A stretch of DNA of 64,000 nt from Ailurus styani (lineage: Eukaryota; Chordata; Mammalia; Carnivora; Ailuridae), in NCBI GenBank assembly GCA_002007465.1, contig LNAC01000862.1, positions 124,001-188,000 of the forward strand. Reading direction: 5' to 3'. Each line of letters opens with the position of its first letter. Within the stretch, counting starts at the first letter, position 1. The notes under the pieces are model-generated. The model made no database searches. It saw only the letters and a program-made list of their open reading frames with translations, and had not been told where the DNA came from. Below are positions 48,601 to 59,716 of the stretch, one piece after another. The translations under genes and the position numbers were made by a program.

Positions 48601-49073
48601 ACCATATGTAATCTGAAATTAATGTATGTGTCTTTATCATTGCTGCTATCCTGTCCCTTACATGATGTTTTATGAAAGACAGTATACCATAGTAATAAGA
48701 CAATGGTTCTGTCATATAGCAAGTATTATATTTTGACTTTGCAAGTTAGATTTTAATGAATCAAGAACTAGATTTACTCGTTTCAAAGTCCACTGGAAGT
48801 ATATGAGCAGAAAACAGTAATCGTTTTGTTTTGCCTGGATAGCAAGACAGTTGGATCATAAGAATATCTCCTTCTTCCAAAGAGAGGGGAAGCTCAGCTT
48901 TCTCTAGTGGCTTGCCACTGCTCCTTCCCATCCTGCCCTTCACCAAGCATAATGGATTGTAACAAACAATTCATTAGGTCCCAAGGTTACTGAGTGCAGA
49001 GTAGCTTACATTCTCAGATAACTTCTCCAAATAGTTGGTACTCCAAATCCAGGTTTTATAAAATCGAAGAGGT
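48601..49073. other. unique non-coding stretch
   Basis: No gene or named repeat is visible. Confidence 0.5.
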
Positions 49074-49083
49074 TGTGCATTTT

Positions 49084-50219
49084 TTTTTCCTTTCCAAGTC
49101 TGGAACATTGATTCATTTTTTTTATTGTGTTATGTTAGTCATTATACAGTACATCATTAGTTTTGATGTAGTGTTCCATGATTCATTGTTTGCATATAAC
49201 ACTGAGTGCCCCATGCAATCTGTGCCCTCCTTAATACCCATCACCAGGCTCACCCATCTTCCTACCCCCCCTCCCTTCTAAAACTCTCTGTTTGTCTCCC
49301 AGAGTCCATAGTCTCTCATGATTTGTCTCCCATCCAATTTTTCCCCCTTCATTTTCCCTTCTTCTCCTAATGTCCTTCATGCTATTACTTATGTTCCCAA
49401 ATAAGTGAAACCATTTGATAATTGACTTTCTCTGACTTATTTCACTTAGCATAGTCTTCTCCAGTCCCATCCAAGCTGATGCAAAAATTGGGTATTCATC
49501 CTTTCTGATGGCTGAGTAATATTCCATTGTGTATATGGACCACATCTTTTTTATCCATTCGTCTGTTGAAGGGCATCTTGGCTCTTTCCACAGTTTGGCT
49601 GTTGTGGACATTGCTGCTATGAACATTGGGGTGCATATGGCCCTTATTTTCACTACATCTGTATCTTTGGGGTAAAAACCAGTAGTGCAATTGCTGGGTC
49701 ATAGGGTAGCTCTATTTTTAAATTTTTGAGGAACTTCCATACTGTTTTCCAAAGTGGCTGTACCAATTTGCATTCCTACCAACAGTGTAAGAGGGCTCCT
49801 CTTTCTCCACAGCTTTTCCAACATCAGTTGTTTCTTGCCTTGTTGATTTTTGCCATTCTAACTGGTGTAAGGTGGTATCTCCATATGGTTTTGATTTGAA
49901 TTTCCCTGATGGCTAATGATGATGAACACTTTTTCATGTGTCTGTTAGCCATTTGTATGCTTCTTTGGAGAAGTGTCTGCTCGTGTCTTCTGCCCATTTT
50001 TTGACCTGATTATCTGTTTTTGGGGCATTGAGGTTGAGAAGTTCTTTATAGATTTTGGATATCAGCCTTTTGTCTGTAATGTGATTTGCAAATATCTTCT
50101 CCCATTCTGTGGGTTGTGTCTTTGTTTTGTTGACTGTTTTCTTTGTTGTGCAGAAGCTTTTTATCTTGATAAAGTCCCAAAAGTTCATTTTGCTTTTGTT
50201 TTTTTTGCCTTTGGAGACA
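49084..50219 (-). mobile_element. young L1, 5'-truncated, antisense
   Basis: Well-preserved 3' UTR and end of ORF2 without inversion: TTGTGTTATGTTAGTCATTA, GTGTATATGGACCACATC, a GTGCAATTGCTGGGTCATAG segment, GGTTGTGTCTTTGTTTTG and AAAGTCCCAAAAGTTCATTT. Target-site duplication TGTGCATTTT at 49074-49083 and 50220-50229. Between the terminal T-run (49081-49088) and the L1 T-run near 49118 lie about 27 non-L1 bases, compatible with a short 3' transduction. Frames of 140 and 103 codons inside are not genes. Confidence 0.95.
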
Positions 50220-50499
50220 TGTGCATTTTCTCATTAGCTAAACTGCTTTCTCAAACTTCAGAAAGGGAAAACAATTGGGATTAAAGTTCCCCAACTAGAA
50301 GAGAGACACATACTGTATCCAGCTGAATTTCCTGGCTCCAGCAGGTCTTTCTCGGTAATGATGAGAAGTAGTGATAGGAGAATGAAAGATGTATGAGTTC
50401 TCTTTTCTAATAAATCATATAGAATAACCCATACAATGTAATATTATGACATTCATTTTAAGGTCAGGTATATAAGAGATGAAAAACAAGAAGGGACTC

Positions 50500-50690
50500 T
50501 ATTCATGATATGGATTCTTCCAGTTAATACTGGTGTGATTTGGAGGAGATCAATTATTTTTTTTCACTTAGTTTTCTCATACATAAGTACTAATTATAGC
50601 AAAGTTGTAGACCCAAGGCATAGTATCTGCTACCTAATAAATTTCAGTTGATAATTGCTCTTATTATTAATTGCTACTAATATATCTATT
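50500..50690 (+). repeat. probable MIR
   Basis: GAGATCAATTATTTTTTTTC, ACTTAGTTTTCTCATACATAAG and AAGGCATAGTATCTGC fit the MIR order. Similarity is weak. Confidence 0.5.
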
Positions 50691-51414
50691 ACCACTATTA
50701 AACTATTGTAATATGAAAAATGCCACAAACAAGATTCTCAATAATATCAGGACAGAGATGCCTGATTTTAGCACACTTAATATTCTAGAAGTGAAATTTG
50801 ATAAGAAAAAGTATGAGAAGTATAAATAAAGGGAAATAAAAGGCAATTATTTGAGTATTTTCAGATAATGTGATTTTTTAAAGCTGGAAATCCAAAAAAA
50901 ATCAATTGAAAAAATTATGACTAATATAAAAACTGTGCTTTTCTAAACATAGTAGAAAAAATGTAGAAGTAAGAAAAGGTTAAAATATTTTGAGAAAAGT
51001 GATCTTATTGATAATTCAATACAAAATAAATATAAGAAATCAATAGAATATGCTTAATGTTTGCATTATATAAGTAAAGAATATTACAAAAATCTGAGAA
51101 CTCTGAAAAAGTTGAAATGAATACTAATTGATATGTTATTATAGTATTATAGGTAGAAAGAATAAATGCTTTTTAATTTGGCAATTCCCACAAATTTATC
51201 TGTAAATTTTATATGTCTATATGATATCTTGTATTTTTTTTAAATGATCACAATATTCTTCATTGGCAAATGACCATACATATTTTTAAAAATATAGTAA
51301 TTTTAATGTTAGTTCTTGATATGGCCATAAATCTATTACAAATAAAATTACATAATTGATGATGGAATGAATAGACAGACTAATGGATTGTAGTATAAAA
51401 CCAATCTCTTTTCT

Positions 51415-51610
51415 TGGGGCACCTGGGTGACTCAGTGGGTTAAGCCTCTGCCTTTGGCTCAGGTCATGATCTCAGGGTCTTGAGATCGAGCCCCGCATCG
51501 AGCTTTCTGTTCAGCGGGGAGCCTGCTTCCCCCTCTCCTTCTGCCTGCCTCTCTGCCTACTTGTAATCTCTCTCTCTCTCTGTCAAATAAATAAATAAAA
51601 TATTTTAAAA
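51415..51610 (+). mobile_element. SINEC: CAN-SINE
   Basis: Full-length plus copy. Target-site duplication AATCTCTTTTCT / AATCTCCTTTCT at 51403-51414 and 51611-51622. Confidence 0.95.
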
Positions 51611-51676
51611 AATCTCCTTTCTAAATACAAAAGCATGAAACTAGCTTTTGGATTGGTTTAGAAAAAGTAGATTCAG

Positions 51677-51887
51677 GGCGCCTGGGTGGCTCAGTGGGTT
51701 AAAGCCGCTGCCTTCGGCTCAGGTCATGATCTCAGGGTCCTGGGATCCAGGCCCACATCGGGCTCTCTGCTCAGCGGGGAGCCTGCTTCCTCCTCTCTCT
51801 CTGCCTGCCTCTGCCTACTTGTAATCTCTCTCTCTGTGTCAAATGAATAAATAAAATCTTTAAAAAAAAAAAAAGAAAAAAGAAAAA
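51677..51887 (+). mobile_element. SINEC: CAN-SINE, young copy
   Basis: Near-consensus; A-rich tail AAAAGAAAAAAGAAAAA. Target-site duplication AGATTCAG at 51669-51676 and 51888-51895. It lies about 65 bp after the previous SINE, in the same orientation. Confidence 0.96.
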
Positions 51888-53087
51888 AGATTCAGTAAGT
51901 GGTTAACTAGAAAAGCATTGGGAATAAAATGAAGTCAGAGTTCTTAAGCCTTCTACCAATATTTTACAAAAAAGTATTAGAGATATGTTCCTATATTGAA
52001 GAAAGTCTTTTACAACATTACATAATACAGCATGTCAGTGATTTATAGGTTGATTATATACTTTTAAAATACTTTCATCAACAAACACAGAAGCAACAAT
52101 TAAATGACAGAAGGCAGTCTGGGAACACTGTTTGCATTATAAATAAGATACAAATAAACTTATAACGTATGGTCACAAATTCAAAACTCTTATAATATTC
52201 TCACTTTTTGAACCTATAATTTTAGTTCTAGAATTTATGCTAAGAAAATGATACATGTTTTTCATGTAGATATACATCCAAGGATTTTCATTATAGGTTT
52301 GACATTAGAAACAGGCAAAGCATTCATCTACTTAATATTAGTGTAGATTTATAATGGAAATAATTTAATCTTTAAAAATTACTCCTTGAAGAATATGTAT
52401 TGACAAGGGAAGATTTACAATTTATATGTAGTAGATGTATAATATATAATATTATGTAATATATAAAATATATATTACATTGTATGTACATATGTGTACG
52501 TATATTGAATATAGTTGACATGCAATGTTTCATTAGTTTCAGGTGTACAATATAGTAATTTCAATAATTCTATACATTATGTTATGCTTAGCACAATGTA
52601 ATTACCATATATCACCATACAATACTATTACAATACCATTGACTATATTCTTATACTGTGCCTTATTATTCCCATGACTTGTTCATTCTGTAACTGGAAT
52701 CTATATCTCTCACTCCTCTTCACCCATTTTGTTGATCCCTCTCCTCTAGCAACTGTCAGTTTGTTTTCTGTATTTATAGGTCTGGTTCTGCTTTTTCTTT
52801 GTTTATTCATTTGTTTTAGGTTGTTTTTTTATTCCAAATATGAGTGAAATCAAACAGTATTTGTCTTTCTTAGTCTGACTTATTTCACTCTAGGTCCATC
52901 CATGTTGTTGCAAATGGCAAGATCTCATCTTTTTTATGGTGCTATAAATATATATGTGTATTTGCACACACATGTACACACACATATGGGTATATATGCC
53001 CAAAGTGTATATACACACAAACACACACCAAATCTTCCTTATCTATTCATCTATTGATGGACACTTGACTTGCTTGTAAATATATGT

Positions 53088-53130
<43 letters not shown>
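53088..53130. repeat. (GATA)n microsatellite at L1 inversion junction
   Basis: Roughly ten uninterrupted GATA units. They lie between the antisense and sense arms of the inverted L1. Confidence 0.97.
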
Positions 53131-53609
53131 GATATAATGTAAATGCTTCAGGAAACATCAAAATAAATATAAAATTAAATAAACATCAAAGTAAAAAGCT
53201 TTTGCCCAGTGAAGAAAGCAACAGAAAAAGATAACCTACTGAATAGAAGATATTTGCAAACGACATATCTGATATGGGCTTAATGTTAATATATAAAGAA
53301 CTTATATAACTCAACACCAAAAAAACAATCTTATTACAAGTTGGGCAGAGGACATGAATAGACATTTCTTCAAAGAAGATATACATAGATGGCCAATAGA
53401 CACATGAAAATGTGCTCAACATCACTAATCTTCAGGGAAATACAAATCATAACCACAATGAGATATCACATTATACCTGTCAAAATGGCTAAAGTTAAAA
53501 AAGACATGAAATAACATTAGTGATGGTAAGGATGTAGAGAAAAAGGAACCCTCATATACTGTTGGTGGAAATGTAAATTGGTACAGCCTCTGTGGGAAAC
53601 AGTATGGAG

Positions 53610-53821
53610 GGCGCCTGGGTGGCTCAGTGGGTTAATGCCTCTGCTTTCGGCTCAGGTCATGATCTCAGGGTCCTGGGATCGAGGCCCACATCGGGCTCCC
53701 TGCTCGGCGGGGAGCCTGCTTCCCCCTCTCTCTCTCTGCCTGCCTCTCTGCCTCCTTGTGATCTCTCTCCCTCTGTGAAATAAATNNNNNNNNNNNNNNN
53801 NNAAAAAAAAAAAAAAAAAAA
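53610..53821 (+). mobile_element. SINEC: CAN-SINE, young, TGAAATAAAT subset, with assembly gap
   Basis: It carries the same subset bases as 20251 and 29703. Target-site duplication GAAACAGTATGGAG / GAAACAGTGTGGAG at 53596-53609 and 53822-53835. The tail contains 17 undetermined bases, then a run of A. Confidence 0.97.
53786..53802. other. assembly gap (17 N)
   Basis: Seventeen N between TAAAT and A-run in the tail of a SINE. A gap exactly at a low-complexity tail suggests a polishing or gap-closing failure rather than biology. Confidence 0.99.
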
Positions 53822-54154
53822 GAAACAGTGTGGAGATTCTTCAAAAATTTAAAACTAGAAATACATATGATCCAATAACTTCATTATTAGGTATTTAACC
53901 AAATAAATAAAAACACTAATCTAAAAAGATATATGCACCCCTGTGTTATATTTTTTGATGAAAATTTGCTTACCATTAATATGGACAATCCATTATAATC
54001 ACTTTTTACTTTAGAAAAATAAGTAAAAATTGAGAAAAAGAAGTTACAGAGCAATAATCATTACCTTCTTCCAAACTTAATGGAGAAAGCTTTCAGACTT
54101 TTGATTTTAAATTGATGTTACCTCTTGAATTTCTGCAGATGTCTTTTATCAGAT

Positions 54155-54325
54155 TAGAGGTCACCGACATTTGGAAGGACAGTCTGTTTTACTCAATCAA
54201 TTCAAATGTTAACCTCATCCAAAAAAACTCTCATGGACACATCCAAAAGTAATGTTTAACCAATATCTGGGCATCCCATGACCCAGTCAAGTTAACACAT
54301 ATAAAGTTAACAAAAATAAAGAGTA
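54155..54325 (-). mobile_element. MLT2-type ERVL LTR fragment, antisense
   Basis: TCTGTTTTACTCAATCAATTC, AATGTTAACCTCATCC, AAAGTAATGTTTAACCAATA and GACCCAGTCAAGTTAACACA match the first third of an MLT2 LTR in reverse. It is the same region as in the copy at 6855. Confidence 0.65.
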
Positions 54326-54889
54326 TAGTAAGATCATAAGCCTTCCTAATATGACACAACTATCCTGAGTAAAACTAAAAATGCACTAACCGTTTACCCA
54401 GAAGAGAAGGTAAAGTCCATGTGTACTATTTACATGTTTGCTTTTCTCTTTGATATCCCATAGCTTAAATACTATGGTGCAAAACTAACAGTACTTAAAT
54501 ATTATGATATAAAGTTAAGAGATCTTATGTTACATGATAAGGAAATAACAAGGAGAAAACAGAGATTTGTTTTATATGTAAATATATATAGCTAATTAGA
54601 TACACATATATACACACAAACACAAACATATTTGTAGCATATTAAGGAGGAAATTCTCATGACAATTATAATGCTCATTTCTTTTTCTGTAACTTTATTT
54701 GGTTGTAGCTAGTATTTACAACTCCTTTTTCCATTATCCATTATGTATTTCCTTTGTCTTCAGCAACCACCTCAGCTAGTCATGATTTTTTACCATGGGG
54801 TGGGGTGACCCAAACCTTCATTCCTATAAGATCTGGACCATTGGTAGTCCTTCCTAGATTAAGTTTTTCTAATTTTCCATTTGCCTTAA
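54326..54889. other. unassigned non-coding stretch
   Basis: No gene or named repeat is visible. Confidence 0.45.
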
Positions 54890-55345
54890 TCATAGGGCAC
54901 ATATCTTAGTGAGTTGAGGATGCAATCAACAAATACTATAAACTAGGTGACAAAAAAAAAATAAACATTGATTTCTCAGTTTTGGAGCCTGAAGAATTCA
55001 AGATCAAACTGCTGGAATATTTGCTTTCTGATAAAGAACCCATTCCTGGTTTTCAGATGACTGCATTATTGCTTTGTCATCACATGGTAGTGATGGGGAG
55101 GGGGGAAAATAGAATGAGAGAGAGAGAGAGAGCAAGCACAGGACGTATCTGGTGTCTTTCTATATAGACGTTAATCTCACCTTATGAGCTCCACCCTCAT
55201 GAGTTCATGTAAACCTATTACCTTCCAAAGGCCCCACCTCCCAGTACCATCACATTGGTGATTAGGCTAGTGGGTTACTAGTGTTGACAGTGATGGCACT
55301 CGCATTTCCACATCTTGATTCTTGAACCATATTTTGGGCACTGAT
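54890..55345 (-). mobile_element. MLT1-type MaLR LTR, antisense
   Basis: TTGATTTCTCAGTTTTGGAGCC and AATTCAAGATCAAACTGC, then CCTTATGAGCTCCACCCTC, CCAAAGGCCCCACCTCCCAG and CACATTGGTGATTAGG. This follows the reverse complement of a MaLR LTR. A GA run (55112-55131) interrupts it. Confidence 0.65.
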
Positions 55346-55399
55346 TCAGAACATACACAGCCTTCTGGAGAACCTTGCCCCAGCCCTGCCAGATTTAAA

Positions 55400-56077
55400 T
55401 TTCTTAAATGCCTGCAGTATATATTGTTTCAAAATTTCATTGAGCCAATTTGTAACAGCATTCCAACCAGTCTTAAGAGTTAATTGCTTCAAACTAACAC
55501 ACTCCTTCCTTGCTGACCTAAAGCACTAGATCTATAACAGAATTAATTTACTTTCTTGGAGCTCTGCAGACCACTGGCCTTGGGAAATGAAGGACCAGAG
55601 CTTTCCCAGGCCACAGAGGCCAGCAAGTCTGTTTGAAGCCAACCTTAGCATTTTCATTAACCCAACAATCTTTTAGCAAAATGTTTTTCTTTTTTTTTAA
55701 GGTCACACAAATGACTTTACTGACCTCCCTTTGCATATCTGTAGACATTGCCCTCCTTTGCAGAAAGAATGGAGTACTCTTGCACAACCACTGTGTACTA
55801 AGGAATCAGACCTTCTTGTATAACCTCTGAGCACCAAGATAACTCTGCAGCTGGCATCATGGAGTCTGCATGTAACCAAGAAATGTCACTAATTGAACTT
55901 ACGAAGCCCCTTTAAAAATCTCTGAGCCAGGCAGAAACCTGGGAGTTGGCCTTTGGACAAGAGTCTGCCTTCTCCCCCAGGTGACTGTCCTCATGAATAA
56001 AGCTCATATTCCTTTCCAATCAAAACTCATCTCTTAAGTTTCAAGTGACCAGCAGTGGGACTTGGGTCTCGGTAACA
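55400..56077 (+). mobile_element. probable class I ERV solo LTR
   Basis: The 3' half has retroviral LTR architecture: AAGCCCCTTTAAAAATCTC (TATA-like), a cap-region segment, AATAAAGC polyadenylation signal at 55996, a downstream T/G-rich part and a GGTCTCGGTAACA end. The left boundary is uncertain, somewhere between 55380 and 55680. I see no retroviral genes after it and no clear tRNA primer-binding site, so a solo LTR is most likely. A decayed provirus continuing to about 56450 is possible. Confidence 0.55.
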
Positions 56078-56480
56078 AATTGGCTGAATAAATTTTTAAG
56101 TTCTTGGGTAATTTTTGAGTAATCATCATTTGTTATAGACATGGGAATTTTATTGTGCATTGAACTGGATAATGTGGCTTAGATATGGTGCTAAATGGGC
56201 TTCCTACTCCCTCTCCAACAAGTTTAGGACATGCATGGGGAATGGGTTTGGGTCTGCAGAGTGATAGTTCCTCTTCCATCTCCTTGAAGGACTATGGACC
56301 AACTCATACCCATTAGACTCAGAGAATCTGAGTAAGAGGCCACTCATATATAGCAGCCTTGAACCCATTGATCCACTCAGCAGTGCAAAGTGGACTAATG
56401 GATATCAGGCTCTCACCACAAAACACAGAAAAAAAAATAATGTTCCTCTTACTAGTATTCAGGTAGCTACAGTGTTTTGT
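56078..56480. other. unassigned stretch after the LTR
   Basis: Could be unique DNA or decayed ERV interior. No reading frame of note. Confidence 0.35.
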
Positions 56481-56487
56481 TAATTTT

Positions 56488-56896
56488 TAATTTTTTATTA
56501 TTATTAACATATAATGTATTATTTGTTTCAGGGGTACAGGTCAGTGATTCATAAGTCTTACACAATCCATAGCGCTCACCATAGCACATACCATCCCTAA
56601 TGTCCATCACCCAGACACCCCATCCCTCCCCCTCTATTCCAGCAACCCACAGTTTCTTTCCTGAGATTAAGAGCCTCTAATGGTTTTTCCTCCATATTTG
56701 GTTTTGTCTTGTTTCATTTTTTCCTTTCTTCCCCTATGATCCTCTGTTTTGTTTCTCAAATTCCACTTATTGGTGAGATTATATGATAATTGTCTTTCTC
56801 TGATTGACTTACTTCACTTAGCATAATACCCTCTAGTTCCTTCCAGTCTTTGCAAATAGCAAGATTTCATTTTTGATGGCTACATAATATTACATC

Positions 56897-56947
<51 letters not shown>

Positions 56948-57486
56948 ACTTTTTCATATCCATTGATCTGTTGATGGACATCTGGGCTCTTTCCATAGTT
57001 TTGCTATTGTGGACATTATTGCTGTAAACACTGGGGTGCAGGTGCCCCTTTGGATTACTACATTTGTATCTCTGGGGTAAATACCCAGTAGAGCAATTTC
57101 TGGGTCACAGGATAGCTCTATTTTCAACTTTTTGAGGAACCTCCATACTGTTTTCCAGAATGGCTGCACCAGCTTGCCTTCCCACCAACAGTGTAGGAGG
57201 GTTCCCCTTTCACTGCATCCTTGCCAACATCTGTCATTTCCTTACTTGTTAATTTTAGCCATTCTGACTTGTGTGAGGTGGTATCTCATTGTGGTTTTGA
57301 TTTGCATTTCCCTGATGCCAAGTGATGTTAAGCCCTTTTTCATGTGTCTGTTGGCCATTTGGATGTCTTCTCTGCTGAAATGTGTGTTCATGTCTTCTGC
57401 CCATTTCTTTTCTTTTTCTTTTTTTCTTTTCTCTTTAGCCCATTTCTTGATTGGATTATTTGTTCCTTGGGATTTGAGTTTGATAT
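56488..57486 (-). mobile_element. L1, 5'-truncated, antisense, with (TG)n
   Basis: ATTAACATATAATGTATTATT, GATTAAGAGCCTCTAATGG, CACTTAGCATAATACCCTC, then after a (TG)n tract GATCTGTTGATGGACATCTG, CCCAGTAGAGCAATTTCTGG and TTCCCTGATGCCAAGTGATG. A CT-rich insertion near 57405-57440 duplicates GCCCATTTCTT. No clear target-site duplication. Confidence 0.93.
56900..56946. repeat. (TG)n microsatellite inside L1
   Basis: About 23 TG units. It replaces the TATATATA segment that follows CATTGTA in the antisense 3' region of L1. Confidence 0.97.
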
Positions 57487-57677
57487 AGAGTAATCAGCAT
57501 TCTTAAAATAGCTAAGTAGGTCAAAATTGGTTAACTTTGTTACATTCACATAGCTCTATTCACACCATGGCTTAAAGAAATCAAATACCATGTTTAAATA
57601 TAAACAGACAAAAGATTATAAAAAATAAATTGATTTTGTCAAGGACTGAATTGTTATGTTTAAAAACCAAAGACATG

Positions 57678-57900
57678 GGCGCCTGGGTGGCTCAGTGGGT
57701 TAAAGCCTCTGCTTTCGGCTCAGGTCATGATCTCAGCGTCCTGGGATCGAGGCCCGCATCGGGCTCTCTGCTCAGCAGGGAGCCTGCTTCCTCCTCTCCC
57801 TGTCTCTCTGCCTGCCTCTCTGCCTACTTGTAATCTCTCTCTCTCTGTGTCAAATAAATAAATAAAATTTAAAAAAAAAAATAATAAAAAAAAAATAAAT
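57678..57900 (+). mobile_element. SINEC: CAN-SINE, young, ATCTCAGC variant
   Basis: Full-length; tail with AATAATAAA and AAATAAATAAA blocks. Perfect 16-bp target-site duplication AAAAACCAAAGACATG at 57662-57677 and 57901-57916. Confidence 0.98.
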
Positions 57901-57916
57901 AAAAACCAAAGACATG

Positions 57917-59703
57917 AAAATATCAGTACTGGTACTATTCACAATTACAAGTGATTTAGTAGACCAAACCTATAATATATTAGAAAGATATATTTAAAAA
58001 GTATGCATTTTTATCAGCCCGAAAGCAAAAGAATGTCCTAAGATGAAAACTATGTATTTATGTATTCCTCAGATAATTGGTCATGGCATAATTAACCAGT
58101 CAAATCCTACTTTTGAAACTAAAATTAATGATACATAGTAATTTAAATATTAAAAAGAATGTTCCTCAACTTGGGAGCTTTGTTTTGGTTGTTCCTCTTT
58201 TCATTAATTTTTCTTCAAAGACTTTCTGAACAATCACTATCTCTGTATTGTCTGGTATGGAGAAAAATGACAGTATGGAAGTTGAATTATTATATCATGT
58301 TTTCTTTAGAACACATGTTAATGAAAATAATGTAAAACTCATTATTCCTGGCATTGCACAGAGAAGTGCATTAGTAAATTAGGAACAACATTTTCTAGGG
58401 CATGAGAGATATAATTGATGAGTCTACCCCAACATTCTAAAGCCTGCATAATTTTTTGAAATGGAATTTTATGCCATTAGTACTTCATCTGTTTCCACAA
58501 GAATAACAAATCTGATCTGCTTTAGCATAAGAGCATGTAACAGAGTTTAGCAAAAAAAAGATTAGTAATTGTTAGAGTCCATTGAAAGGGATAATTCTCA
58601 GTATCATTGTCTAAAATTTTCATAAATTATAAGCACAAATGTGAATGAATTGGAAGGATTTTGATGCATCTTCCATAATCCAAGGTGAATGGACAAATTG
58701 TGTTTTGGAAGAGAAGGAACTTAAAAAGACGAATCTGGGGAATACAGCAACAGGTTTATATTAACCTATGAAGTTCTGCCTTTGATTTGACATAAATATT
58801 AATTCTATCTTCTCTGAGTCTTAATCAAATTTCCAGGGAATAGAGAAGTTGAAAGTTGACTTGTTTAGATGAGATATACATTCTCAGTCTAGTTATCTAT
58901 ATTTGGGTAAGAAAAGAGGAAGGTCACACAGTAGAAACTTACTGACAATGACAGTAGTCCATCAGTGGAGAGGCTGAGAGCACACCCAAATGACTGTTCT
59001 GCATAGTCTAAAGGAAAGTTCCTATTCAAATATCCTTCAGAGAAAATACTGAGAATTGTATTTACCACCTCTTTGCAAGCTACATTGTGTTCTTCTGTTT
59101 CTTTGGTCCAATTTATCTGAGTGTTCACTATTGTTTTCTCATAAATCTTATAGAGTTATTGAAAATAATAAATTCTTTTTTTTCCATTTGCCTAGTTTTC
59201 TAGAAAATTATTTCATTGTTCCCTTCCAGATGCCCCATATCTCTCTTGCTATCAGTATCATTTTTCATATTTATAAACCTATCATTTCTGATTTTTCTCC
59301 TGAGATTGCTCAGCTAGCATAGTGTGTCCACCTGCTTGGATCAGCCCTGATGGATCATGAAATCTACTGCACAGCTATAATCTGGCAACTCCCTTGATCT
59401 CTTCTCCTTAGACTTATCTTAGTTGCCATCTACGTAAAAACCTGTAGAACCCCATATAGGACAAATATCTCTTGTTTCCTGGAGTTCATATTTTGTTCTT
59501 TTGTATTTATTTTCTTTTTTTGCAGCATAATACAACTGAAGTGAATAATTAGGCAGAGTTCTTAGTAGGGCAATTTTTGTTTAGGTTTTGAATGTTTTTA
59601 TCTTAATTCCTGACTGGAATAAGAATTCTGAAATAAAAATTTGCAGCCGGAATATTGAAGACATCACTTTGTTCCCTTACAATTTTTTTTTAATAATTTT
59701 TCT
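57917..59703. other. repeat-poor non-coding stretch
   Basis: I recognise no interspersed repeat. Open frames of 79-88 codons on both strands near 58889-59322 overlap each other and show no domain. Confidence 0.45.
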
Positions 59704-59716
59704 AAACTGGTAATCA

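Larger units (their letters stand above)
50720..52480 (+). mobile_element. very old L1/HAL1-like remnant, sense, split by two SINEs
   Basis: Decayed ORF2-like sense motifs: GAAATAAAAGGCAATTATTTG, GCTGGAAATCCAAAAAAAATC, TCTAGAATTTATGCTAAGAAAA, CATCCAAGGATTTTCATTATAG and TGAAGAATATGTATTGACAAGG. Their order matches the end of an old L1. SINEs at 51415 and 51677 interrupt it. Confidence 0.55.
52505..53955 (-). mobile_element. older L1 (L1MA-like), inverted by twin priming
   Basis: The left arm (52505 to about 53075) is antisense 3' UTR and the end of ORF2, with GTTTCATTAGTTTCAGGTGT, TATTTCACTCTAGGTCCATCC and CATCTATTGATGGACAC. The right arm (about 53185-53955) is sense ORF2, from AGTAAAAAGCTTTTGCCCAG to AAAAGATATATGCACCCCTG. 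The arm ends meet at L1 positions about 50 bp apart, as in twin priming with a small deletion. A (GATA)n tract sits at the inversion junction and a young SINE lies in the right arm. Confidence 0.8.

Noticed and set aside
49231..50284. Frames of 140, 103 and 84 codons
   Set aside because: Sense and antisense frames of one 5'-truncated L1.
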